Shown here: piece by piece, positions 1 to 6,196 of the stretch
Numbering within the stretch: position 1 is the stretch's first letter
Layout: each line of letters opens with the position of its first letter
NCBI GenBank assembly: GCA_021107695.1
Contig: JAIOSI010000010.1
Span: 1-15,759 of the forward strand
Length of the DNA: 15,759 nt
Source of the DNA: a bacterium
Lineage (GTDB): Bacteria > RBG-13-66-14
Reading direction: 5' to 3'
The notes under the pieces: generated by a model
The model's database searches: none
The model's input: the letters and a program-made list of their open reading frames with translations, nothing else
What the model was told of the DNA's origin: nothing
Translations under genes and position numbers: made by a program

Positions 1-331
1 AAGCAAGTTCTACCACAGATAGATCTTGGGGTTTAATCGTACGAAGATTTTAAAAATATGCTTCTTCTTTATCGTGCTTAGCCAAATCCGACATTAAACT
101 ACTGACACTATCCCTAATGATTTTATATACGTTAATAAGCTCACTATTAAGATCGCTAATCGTCGCTTGCTCTGGCTGTTCATTAAAAAGCAAGGCTCCG
201 CCACCGGCAAACGGCTCAAAGAACCTGCCATAGCATTCTGGGAGGCGTGAGGTGAGTTTTTTCATCAACTGTCGTTTTCCACCAACCCACTTAACAAAGG
301 GTTTTGGCTTTGTTGCGACTGTGATGGACAT
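1..331 (-). pseudogene. Dam-type DNA adenine methylase, N-terminal part, interrupted by an in-frame stop
   Basis: This is a D12-class N6-adenine methyltransferase, which would use S-adenosylmethionine to methylate adenine in a short DNA target. The visible protein has the family start (PFVKWVGGKRQL, about residues 11-22) and the SAM-binding motif (FEPFAGGGALLFN, about 38-50), then DLNSELINVYK. The frame hits TAA at 50-52 after residue 93. Translation past that stop in the same frame gives NLRTIKPQDLSVVELA, which still resembles the family continuation. There, an aromatic residue, usually tyrosine, normally sits where the stop is. The stop therefore looks like a point nonsense mutation (TAT or TAC to TAA), not the natural end. 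The catalytic DPPY motif would lie beyond the left edge. ATG at 329-331 starts one base after the stop of the upstream regulator. It is AT-richer than most of the window. The family call is secure; loss of function is inferred. Confidence 0.85.
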
Positions 332-332
332 T

Positions 333-551
333 TTAGATACCCCTGAAAATTGTTGACAGACTCACCTTAAAAACATCAGCAAATCTTTTAATGTTACCAA
401 GAGATAAGTTTCTTTTTCCTCTCTCAATCAAACTAATGTAGGTCTGATCAAAACTCGTTAATTCCGCTAGCTGGAATTGGGTTAATCCTTGTTCTTTTCT
501 CAGCAGTTTAATCCGCTGTCCAAAATTTCTGAGGAGTTGATCAGTATTCAT
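333..551 (-). CDS. XRE/Cro-type helix-turn-helix regulator, possible R-M controller protein
   Basis: This is a 72-residue single-domain DNA-binding protein. Residues 10-70 form a canonical XRE five-helix fold, with the recognition region around QFQLAELTSFDQTYISLIER (25-44) and the conserved ERGKRNLS turn. It has no extra domain. Its size, and its position one base upstream of a DNA methylase on the same strand, match the controller (C) proteins of type II restriction-modification systems. These activate their own operon and delay endonuclease expression. An endonuclease gene would be expected to the left, outside the window, so the C-protein role is inference. A plain XRE repressor of a methylase gene is the alternative. 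The ATG at 549-551 is preceded by a purine-rich GGAAAGGGTGG stretch that can serve as ribosome binding site. Confidence 0.85.
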   Translation of the reverse strand: MNTDQLLRNFGQRIKLLRKEQGLTQFQLAELTSFDQTYISLIERGKRNLSLGNIKRFADVFKVSLSTIFRGI

Positions 552-570
552 GAGCCACCCTTTCCGAGTG

Positions 571-600
571 AGTTTAGGTGGAGAGGTAAAACCATGTAAA
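571..600 (-). promoter_or_regulatory. putative promoter of the XRE regulator-methylase pair
   Basis: On the minus strand, TTTACA (595-600) and TAAACT (571-576) are separated by 18 bp and lie about 20 bp upstream of the regulator ATG. Both boxes are four-to-five-of-six matches to sigma-70 elements. No clear C-box repeat was recognised, so autoregulation is unproven. Confidence 0.35.
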
Positions 601-615
601 CAGACAGAGGGTCAT

Positions 616-640
616 AAAAAGAGACGGCTATTGCCGTCTC
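616..640 (-). terminator. rho-independent terminator of the radical SAM gene
   Basis: An 8-bp perfect stem, GAGACGGC (621-628) with GCCGTCTC (633-640), closes a TATT loop. On the minus strand five T residues follow (616-620). On the plus strand CGTTTTT follows, so it may work in both directions. It lies 25 bp beyond the stop of the radical SAM gene and insulates it from the regulator-methylase pair. Confidence 0.8.
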
Positions 641-664
641 CGTTTTTGTAGTAGTTGTTTTATC

Positions 665-1585
665 TTACTCCTTCACCCTGAAGTACCCACCTGCGCTATC
701 CGGAGGGAGGACTCGTCTCGTAACAATCAGCTTCTCCAGGTGGGCGGAGATTGTCTCTTCGCTTTCCCCCAGCATGGTGGCGAGGTCGGTGAGTGTGGCG
801 GGACGACGACCCAGGTAGGCGATGATCTCGGCGTAGAGGTCAAGGGAGCGATGCTTCGTCCCCGCGCCGTGGTAGGCGGTGAGGGTCTCTACGGGGACGG
901 TGAAGCGGCGGGCGATCTCGTTGAGTCGCTCTGGAGAAAGCGGCTCGGCGGTGGACTCCGTCGGTGGGCGAACCACGGTGTTGAGCTGGACAGTGTCCGG
1001 GGCAATGCGCTCGGTGGCGGCGATGAGTGCGTTAAGCTCCGCCTCGCTGTCGTTCATGCCCGCGACGAGGAGGATCTCCAGCCAGAGCTTGCCGCTGAAC
1101 TCCCTCCGTAGGGCGACCAGCCCCTCGATGACATCGGCGATGAGCAGTCCCGCCGCCGGACGGTTGATTGCCTCGAAGACAGGCTGAGTCGCCGCGTCGA
1201 GGCTGGGCATGATCAGATCAGCAAGGGAGAGGTCGGCTCGGACGGCTTCATCTGGGGTCAGGGTGCCGTTGGTGATGACGCAGATGGGAGCCTTGAGCAG
1301 CCGCCTTGTCCCTTTGATTAGTTCAGCCAGATCGGCGTTCAGGGTTGGCTCACCGGAGCCGGAGAAGGTGGCGTAGTCCAGCCGGGGCAGGTCTGGCCTT
1401 CGCTCCTCCAGCTCGTTAAAGAACTCCGCCAGCGGGAAGTAGCTCCGCCGCCGAAGGGTCGGCACGCCCCGGGTTCCGAGCTGGCAATAGACGCAGTTGA
1501 GAGAGCAGACCTTGAGCGGGATAATGTCCAGCCCCAGGCTGACTCCCAGACGACGGCTTGGTACGGGTCCATAGAGGTGTTTCAT
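665..1585 (-). CDS. radical SAM protein, TYW1-like Fe-S oxidoreductase family
   Basis: This 306-residue cytoplasmic radical SAM enzyme carries the [4Fe-4S] ligands C27, C31 and C34 in CSLNCVYC, and the SAM-contacting GSGEP segment at 76-80. The opening YGPVPSRRLGVSLGLD is typical of the COG0731 group related to wyosine synthase TYW1. The substrate of most bacterial members is unknown. After the radical SAM barrel, residues about 230-306 read as a small helical winged-helix-like tail (TLTDLATMLGESEETISAHL). The ATG is preceded by AAAGG about 10 bp upstream. The gene ends just before a strong terminator. The next gene upstream on the same strand is elbB, 96 bp away, so the two may be co-transcribed. 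Fold and cluster are certain; the reaction cannot be named. Confidence 0.88.
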   Translation of the reverse strand: MKHLYGPVPSRRLGVSLGLDIIPLKVCSLNCVYCQLGTRGVPTLRRRSYFPLAEFFNELEERRPDLPRLDYATFSGSGEPTLNADLAELIKGTRRLLKAPICVITNGTLTPDEAVRADLSLADLIMPSLDAATQPVFEAINRPAAGLLIADVIEGLVALRREFSGKLWLEILLVAGMNDSEAELNALIAATERIAPDTVQLNTVVRPPTESTAEPLSPERLNEIARRFTVPVETLTAYHGAGTKHRSLDLYAEIIAYLGRRPATLTDLATMLGESEETISAHLEKLIVTRRVLPPDSAGGYFRVKE

Positions 1586-1619
1586 GTTAGAAGACCTTTG
1601 TGAAAATCCGATATTGGCA

Positions 1620-1651
1620 GCCCCCTCCCTGACCCTCCCCCAAAAGGGGGG
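1620..1651. repeat. C-run/G-run intergenic hairpin
   Basis: CCCCC (1637-1641) and GGGGG (1646-1650) flank AAAA, next to further CCCTCCC runs. It sits between elbB and the radical SAM gene and has no T tail. A similar CCCTCCCC...GGGGAG element lies at 9183-9197, so this may be one of a dispersed intergenic class. Confidence 0.4.
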
Positions 1652-1681
1652 TAAGAGATGAAAGGAGGAAGAGCAGTTATA

Positions 1682-2353
1682 CTAAGCCAGTTTGATGACC
1701 TCTTCGACGAGGCGGCGGATGCCGTCGTAAACCTCGTCGATGTGGGCGGCGGACATATACGCTGGAGTGGAGACGATTTTGTTTTCTTCGTCCACATAGC
1801 AGTTCGTCGCCGGGCATTCTATGTGTTTGCTTCCCATCGCTTCGATGTCTGCCGCCGTGGAGGGATCGCTGCCGATGGTCAGGGTGGGACTGGTGCTGGT
1901 TCCCCGGAAGATGCTGGCGATGAGAGCCGGGGAGATGCAGATTGCCCCAATCGGCTTGCCTGCTGCCTGCATCGCCCTTACGACGGTGGCAACGGTTTCA
2001 TCGGGCTTGGCGTCCCGTCCCTTAAAGGCATAGTCGGAGAGGTTCTTTGCCGAGCCGAAGCCGCCGGGAATTACAATGGCATCGTAGTCGGCGACCCTGA
2101 ACTCCGCCAGATCATGGATCTCACCCCGGGCGATTCGCGCTGCTTCGACCATCACATTGCGGACTTCTTTCGTCGGCGCACCCTTTATGTGGTCAATGAC
2201 GTGGTACAGGGGCTTGTTAGGAGCGAAGCAGACGTAGTCGGCACCGAGCTGTTTAATCGCCAGCAGGGCGCAGGTTGCTTCGTGTATCTCCGCACCGTCC
2301 TTGACTCCACAGCCGGACAGCAGCACTGCGATTTTAGCCTTATCGCCAATCAT
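1682..2353 (-). CDS. elbB: ElbB-like DJ-1/PfpI superfamily protein (glyoxalase III-like)
   Basis: This is a 223-residue cytoplasmic protein of the DJ-1/PfpI superfamily. The motif LSGCGVKDGAEIHEA (12-26) is the hallmark of ElbB, which in E. coli is a glyoxalase-type enzyme historically linked to isoprenoid synthesis. PGGFGSAKNLSDYA (96-109) and the nucleophile-elbow cysteine C139 in AICISPALIA also match. Length agrees with the family (about 217). A good Shine-Dalgarno (AAGGAGA) lies 7 bp before the ATG. The gene starts 60 bp from the divergently transcribed coaX, so the 2354-2413 gap must hold both promoters. The physiological substrate is not settled even in model organisms. Confidence 0.9.
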   Translation of the reverse strand: MIGDKAKIAVLLSGCGVKDGAEIHEATCALLAIKQLGADYVCFAPNKPLYHVIDHIKGAPTKEVRNVMVEAARIARGEIHDLAEFRVADYDAIVIPGGFGSAKNLSDYAFKGRDAKPDETVATVVRAMQAAGKPIGAICISPALIASIFRGTSTSPTLTIGSDPSTAADIEAMGSKHIECPATNCYVDEENKIVSTPAYMSAAHIDEVYDGIRRLVEEVIKLA

Positions 2354-2372
2354 AGTTTTCTCCTTGGTTCGG

Positions 2373-2402
2373 GTGCCAGGAAAGCACAGTGAGAATTATG
2401 TT
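2373..2402 (+). promoter_or_regulatory. putative coaX promoter giving a very short leader
   Basis: GTGCCA (2373-2378) and TATGTT (2397-2402) are 18 bp apart. Transcription would begin about 2408-2411, only a few bases before the coaX ATG at 2414. The bases before that ATG (ACTGCCCCC) contain no Shine-Dalgarno sequence, which fits a leaderless or near-leaderless mRNA. The boxes are weak matches. Confidence 0.35.
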
Positions 2403-2413
2403 AAACTGCCCCC

Positions 2414-3172
2414 ATGTTAACCCTTCTCTACGACTTAGGCAACTCCCGTGTCAAGCTGGCTCTGCTCCCGGCGCAGGGTGAGTTCAATCCGGCAACCATC
2501 GTTACGATAGCAGAGGCGGAGTTCCGCGCCAATCCCACCGCCTCCCTCAAACCCTTTGGCAAGGTTGACGAAGCCGTTGGCTGCTCAACCAATCCCGCTG
2601 CTTTGGAGGCTTTGACAGCCTCTCTAGCCGAGCAGGGGATTGAGCCGACGGCTGCCCTTGACCGTTGCCCTCTGGCAATCGACTACGGCGAGGAACTGGG
2701 CGATGATCGGGTACTGGCTGCCTGGCTGGCGTACAAACGCCTCGGCGCGCCGGTGGCGGTGGTTGGCTGCGGTACCGCCGTTACCGTTGACCTCCTCGTC
2801 CTCAGGGAGGGGCTGCCGCACTTCCTCGGCGGGGCAATCATGGCGGGAGAGCGGCTGCTCCTCAACGCCCTGGGGCAACTCGGTGGTTTGCCGGAGCTGG
2901 AGCCATCGGAGCTGATCCTCCTGCCGCCGGGGCAGTCAACAACGAGCTGTCTGCTCATCGGGGCATCGAGCCAGGTGGAGGGCGGTCTGCGGCTACTCCT
3001 CACCAGCTACGCTGCGGAGTTCCCTGAGCTGGAAGCTGTTGAGCTACTCCTGCTCCTCCACGGTGGCGATGCCGACCGCTATCTGCGCAGTCACCCCGGA
3101 GCCGTGGAGCGGGAGGAGTTCGCCGTCCTGGCGGCAATCGCCAATCTGCTCACCGAGCCGCCCCTGATCTGA
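2414..3172 (+). CDS. coaX: type III pantothenate kinase
   Basis: CoaX phosphorylates pantothenate with ATP, the first committed step of coenzyme A synthesis. This 252-residue ASKHA-fold protein shows the N-terminal phosphate motif DLGNSR (7-12), the GxDR segment GDDR (96-99), the second phosphate motif CGTAVTVD (119-126) and the GGAIMAG adenosine-side motif (139-145), all in family order and at normal length. The residue before the second motif is unusual: most homologues I recall read VVDxGTA, whereas this one has VVGCGTA, an apparent Asp-to-Gly change at 118. The ATG gives the conserved short N terminus but lacks a Shine-Dalgarno sequence. A lipoprotein gene follows 71 bp later. Confidence 0.9.
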   Translation: MLTLLYDLGNSRVKLALLPAQGEFNPATIVTIAEAEFRANPTASLKPFGKVDEAVGCSTNPAALEALTASLAEQGIEPTAALDRCPLAIDYGEELGDDRVLAAWLAYKRLGAPVAVVGCGTAVTVDLLVLREGLPHFLGGAIMAGERLLLNALGQLGGLPELEPSELILLPPGQSTTSCLLIGASSQVEGGLRLLLTSYAAEFPELEAVELLLLLHGGDADRYLRSHPGAVEREEFAVLAAIANLLTEPPLI

Positions 3173-3243
3173 AGCCCGGTGGAATTGTGGGGTGGCATCC
3201 TCTATACTTGTATCTGAGGGATAACCCCGAGACAGGGGGAGAG

Positions 3244-3942
3244 ATGAGATTAACAAAACTCGTGTTGCTGGTTCTGATAGCATTGCTGCTCGGCTGCGCC
3301 ACCAGCACAGCTGGTGATGAGAAAGACCGGGCTGACCTGCACGACTACGTCGTGGTCTTTCTGGGAGCCTCGATCACCAACGACTTCTACTACCCGGTTT
3401 ACGACTGGGATAACTTCTTCCCGGACTACGACTTCTACAAGGTGATTGTTGCCGGAACCCCGGATAAGTCGAGCGGCTTCGATGCCATCGCCGCCCTCAA
3501 CCCGGACATCGTGGTCTTCAAGGAGTGCGGGGCCTACTTCGACGAGGGTGGAGACAGTGACCACCCCTTCCTCCACAGTTGTATGCAGGCCATCGCCGAT
3601 TTCTGCGTGAGCATCAACGCTACCCCGGTTCCCGCCACCACTCTGCCCATTGATCCCGGCTACGATAACTGCACCCAGGCCCAGCTCGATGACATCATCG
3701 AGTACAATGTCTGGCTGCGCTCCTGGGCGGCGACCAACGGCTGGACTGTGATGGAGTATTACGACGCCATCGCCGGTGGTGATGGTCAGCTTCCGGCGGA
3801 TCGCCACGTCGGCGACGGACTCCACCCCAACGAGAACGGCTACATTAACTACCTCGGCCCCATCGTCGTACCGACACTGGAAGGGCTGGTCTCAGCGGTT
3901 ACAGAGGCCAGTATGGGGTGGATCAAGGCGACCTTTCACTGA
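3244..3942 (+). CDS. SGNH/GDSL hydrolase-like lipoprotein
   Basis: This is a predicted exported, lipid-anchored protein of 232 residues. I start it at ATG 3244 because that gives a classic lipoprotein signal, MRLTKLVLLVLIALLLGC with lipobox LLGC and C18, behind a GGGGGAGAG ribosome site. An upstream in-frame ATG at 3187 would spoil the signal. SGNH block I is GASIT (41-45, Ser43 as nucleophile). Block V is DGLHPNENGY (191-200, Asp191 and His194). Block III, normally GxND, reads ECGAYF, so the oxyanion Asn seems absent. Members are esterases, lipases or carbohydrate deacetylases acting in the envelope; the substrate here is unknown. A TATACT box (3203-3208) lies upstream, without a convincing -35 partner. 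Confidence 0.8.
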   Translation: MRLTKLVLLVLIALLLGCATSTAGDEKDRADLHDYVVVFLGASITNDFYYPVYDWDNFFPDYDFYKVIVAGTPDKSSGFDAIAALNPDIVVFKECGAYFDEGGDSDHPFLHSCMQAIADFCVSINATPVPATTLPIDPGYDNCTQAQLDDIIEYNVWLRSWAATNGWTVMEYYDAIAGGDGQLPADRHVGDGLHPNENGYINYLGPIVVPTLEGLVSAVTEASMGWIKATFH

Positions 3943-3963
3943 GATAAGCGCGCCCCAATCTCG

Positions 3964-3983
3964 CAAGGGGCAATCGCCCCTTG
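3964..3983. repeat. palindromic hairpin between the SGNH gene and ribF
   Basis: CAAGGGGC (3964-3971) and GCCCCTTG (3976-3983) form a perfect 8-bp stem with an AATC loop, 21 bp after the SGNH stop. There is no T run, so it is not a standard terminator. It may protect the 3' end of the mRNA. A related imperfect hairpin lies at 11219-11240. Confidence 0.55.
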
Positions 3984-4019
3984 TCTCAGCGGCTGTTACG
4001 CTCATTAAGGAAAAATCTC

Positions 4020-4964
4020 GTGGACGTATATCCCGGAATCAAGGCGGCGCGGGGGCGACTCAGCCCCAACGGTTGCTTCAGCATCGGCACCTTTGATGGG
4101 GTGCATCTGGGGCATCAGCGGCTGATTGCCCGCCTCGACGAGGTGGCAGTCGATGGTCCCGCCGTAGTGCTGACCTTCCGTCGCCATCCCCTCTCCGTGG
4201 TCAAGCCGGAGCTGGCTCCCAAGCCGCTGACCAGTGTGGAGCGGCGGCTGGAGCTATTAGCCCTGGCGGGAGCCGATGCCGTTATCCTCAGCGAGTTCGA
4301 GGAGAGCTTCGCCAGGCTCACCGCCGCCCAGCTTCTCGACCGATTGGTGGACGAGCTGGGGATGAGCGGGCTGGTGCGGGGCTATGACCATCGCTTCGGC
4401 TCTGACCACGCCGGACCGGAGCGTCTTACCGAGCTCCTCGACGAGCGGGGGCTGCGGGACTACGTCCTCGACCCGGTGCGGGAGTGTGGTCTCATCGCCA
4501 AGAGCCAGATCGTTCGCCGGCTTCTCAATGAGGGCGACGTCCGCCGGGCTGCCTGTCTGCTGGGCAAGCCCCACCGCCTGCTCGGTCGAATCCAGCGGGG
4601 AATCGGGCTGGCTCGCAAGCTGGGGGTTCCCACCGCCAACATCCCCGACTACTACGAGATGCCGCCAAAGCCCGGCGTGTACGTTGTCTCCGGACGAATC
4701 ATCGGGCGAACCCTGCGCGGAGTTGCCAACATCGGCTGGCGGCACGAGCCGGGGGACTCTACCGAGCGACCACTCCTCGAAGTCCACCTCTTCGGTCTGG
4801 AGCGGGAAGCCTACGGTGCCGCCGTGGCGGTGGATTTTCTCGATCGTTTGCGAGACGAAATGAGCTTCAGCTCCATTGACGAGCTGAAGGAGCAGATTCA
4901 CAAAGATGTGGAGCGCGCCCGCGCCTGGTGGAACGCCTACCCCAACGGGCTTGCCTCGACCTAA
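4020..4964 (+). CDS. ribF: bifunctional riboflavin kinase / FAD synthetase
   Basis: RibF converts riboflavin to FMN and then FAD. The N-terminal nucleotidyltransferase domain has GTFDGVHLGH (23-32, the HxGH nucleotide motif). The C-terminal kinase domain has GLARKLGVPTANI followed by PGVYVVSG. I choose GTG 4020 because AAGGA lies about 7 bp upstream and translation from it gives the usual short N terminus; the upstream TTG at 3981 falls inside a hairpin. The protein is then 314 residues, normal for RibF. The segment usually reading SSTxIR at the end of the adenylyltransferase domain is KSQIVR here, so the FMN adenylyltransferase half may be altered. It sits between the SGNH lipoprotein and baeRF genes, both on the same strand. 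Confidence 0.92.
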   Translation: MDVYPGIKAARGRLSPNGCFSIGTFDGVHLGHQRLIARLDEVAVDGPAVVLTFRRHPLSVVKPELAPKPLTSVERRLELLALAGADAVILSEFEESFARLTAAQLLDRLVDELGMSGLVRGYDHRFGSDHAGPERLTELLDERGLRDYVLDPVRECGLIAKSQIVRRLLNEGDVRRAACLLGKPHRLLGRIQRGIGLARKLGVPTANIPDYYEMPPKPGVYVVSGRIIGRTLRGVANIGWRHEPGDSTERPLLEVHLFGLEREAYGAAVAVDFLDRLRDEMSFSSIDELKEQIHKDVERARAWWNAYPNGLAST

Positions 4965-4966
4965 AG

Positions 4967-4996
4967 TTGAGATTTTTCACCATATCGTGCTACGAT
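4967..4996 (+). promoter_or_regulatory. putative promoter of the baeRF gene
   Basis: TTGAGA (4967-4972) and TACGAT (4991-4996) are separated by 18 bp, each a good sigma-70 match. Transcription would start near 5003, giving a leader of about 55 nt. The -10 box lies inside the left arm of the inverted repeat at 4985-5016. Confidence 0.5.
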
Positions 4997-5016
4997 TTCG
5001 CCAATTCGTAGCACGA
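4985..5016. promoter_or_regulatory. 11-bp perfect inverted repeat overlapping the -10 region
   Basis: TCGTGCTACGA (4985-4995) and TCGTAGCACGA (5006-5016) are perfect complements around a 10-bp spacer. The repeat covers the -10 box and probable start site of the baeRF promoter, as a repressor operator would. As RNA it could be a hairpin ending the ribF transcript, but no T run follows. No known operator consensus was recognised. Confidence 0.55.
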
Positions 5017-5056
5017 CTGATTCATAAACCTGATTCGTAAAACCAAGGAGACCGCT

Positions 5057-6091
5057 GTGGAAATTACCGATAAACTGCTCCGCAAGCTGGCACTGCTCAC
5101 CGAGACCGACCGCGCCGTGCTGTCGGTTTACCTGAACACCGCCCAGCACAAAGACAAGGTTGACGAGTACATCGAAAAGGCTGCGAGGCGGCTGCGCCCC
5201 TTGCTCTCCACCGAGGAGCGGAGCAACCTCGACGACTCCCTGGAGTTCCTCGTGGATTTCATCAACGGGAAACGGGGCGGCGGCTATCGAGGTCCCGGAC
5301 TGGCGTTCTTCGCCGACCTCGGTGCTAGCTACGTAAAGGGTGTCGAGCTGCCAGTTACGCCGGATCCGCTGCTCACCATAGAGAGCGAACCCCGGCTCTT
5401 TCCCCTGGCGATGCTCCTCGACGAATACGAGCCGGTGGGGGTAATCACCGTAGATCACGCTGGGGCACGGATCTTCGTCGCCGCTGGCAAGACCGCCGAG
5501 GACGGCGACTCCCTGAAGAAGAAGATCAAGAACCTCGTCAAGGTCGGTGGCTGGTCGCAGATGCGCTATCAGCGTCGCCGCGATAAGCAGATTCTACACA
5601 TGGCAAAGGATGTTGCCGAGCGGGCGCGGAAGCTCTTCGGCGAAGCGGGAGTCAAACGCATCGTCCTGGCAGGGCGCAAGCAGATGATCGACGCCGTCAA
5701 GCCGGAGCTACCCAAAGCCCTGGCGGAGCAGATAATCGGCACCGTCGCCTGGGACATGAAGTCCGGTGAAGACAAGCTCTTAGAAAAACTCCGCCCGGTC
5801 ATGGAGCAGGCGGAGCGGGACCAGGAAGCCGGGCTGCTGGAGCGGCTCAACGGCGAGCTGCGCCGCAACGGGCTTGCCGTTGGCGGACTCAAGCTAGTGC
5901 AGGACGCGCTCCAGTTCGGCGCGGTGGATACGCTGCTGGTTAGCGACGACCTCGACCAGGACAGCAAGGAACGCTTCACCCGCCAGGCGGAGGCGATCAA
6001 CGCCCACGTGGAGTTCTTCCCGGGCAAGCCAAAGCTCCTGGCGGAGCATGAGGGCATCGCTGCACTCCTGCGCTATCGAGCGGGGTTTTAG
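5057..6091 (+). CDS. bacterial eRF1-like protein (baeRF family, Vms1/VLRF1-related)
   Basis: This 344-residue cytoplasmic protein resembles the bacterial archaeo-eukaryotic release-factor families, most like family 10. They share the Rossmann-like middle domain and L7Ae-like C-terminal domain of eRF1 and may act on peptidyl-tRNA in stalled or damaged ribosome complexes. Residues 1-120 form the N-terminal domain. The middle domain starts at PVGVITVDHAGARIF (126-140) and leads to GGWSQMRYQRRR (164-175), the position of the GGQ loop in true release factors. Here it is GGWSQ, with Gln168 as a candidate functional residue. The C-terminal domain ends with DTLLVSDDL (291-299). GTG 5057 has AAGGAG 6 bp upstream. 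Membership is fairly secure; hydrolase activity is not shown. Confidence 0.75.
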   Translation: MEITDKLLRKLALLTETDRAVLSVYLNTAQHKDKVDEYIEKAARRLRPLLSTEERSNLDDSLEFLVDFINGKRGGGYRGPGLAFFADLGASYVKGVELPVTPDPLLTIESEPRLFPLAMLLDEYEPVGVITVDHAGARIFVAAGKTAEDGDSLKKKIKNLVKVGGWSQMRYQRRRDKQILHMAKDVAERARKLFGEAGVKRIVLAGRKQMIDAVKPELPKALAEQIIGTVAWDMKSGEDKLLEKLRPVMEQAERDQEAGLLERLNGELRRNGLAVGGLKLVQDALQFGAVDTLLVSDDLDQDSKERFTRQAEAINAHVEFFPGKPKLLAEHEGIAALLRYRAGF

Positions 6092-6196
6092 GCAGCTATT
6101 CAGAACATAATTAAGCTCCCACCTTCCCCTCAGCTTGTGGTACATTGGGGGGATGTGGGGGCTTTTTCAATGCGAATTGTAACAGGAGGCGAACGA

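Noticed and set aside
1658..2392. Long plus-strand ORF opposite elbB
   Set aside because: It is a shadow of elbB in GC-rich DNA, with no family motif.
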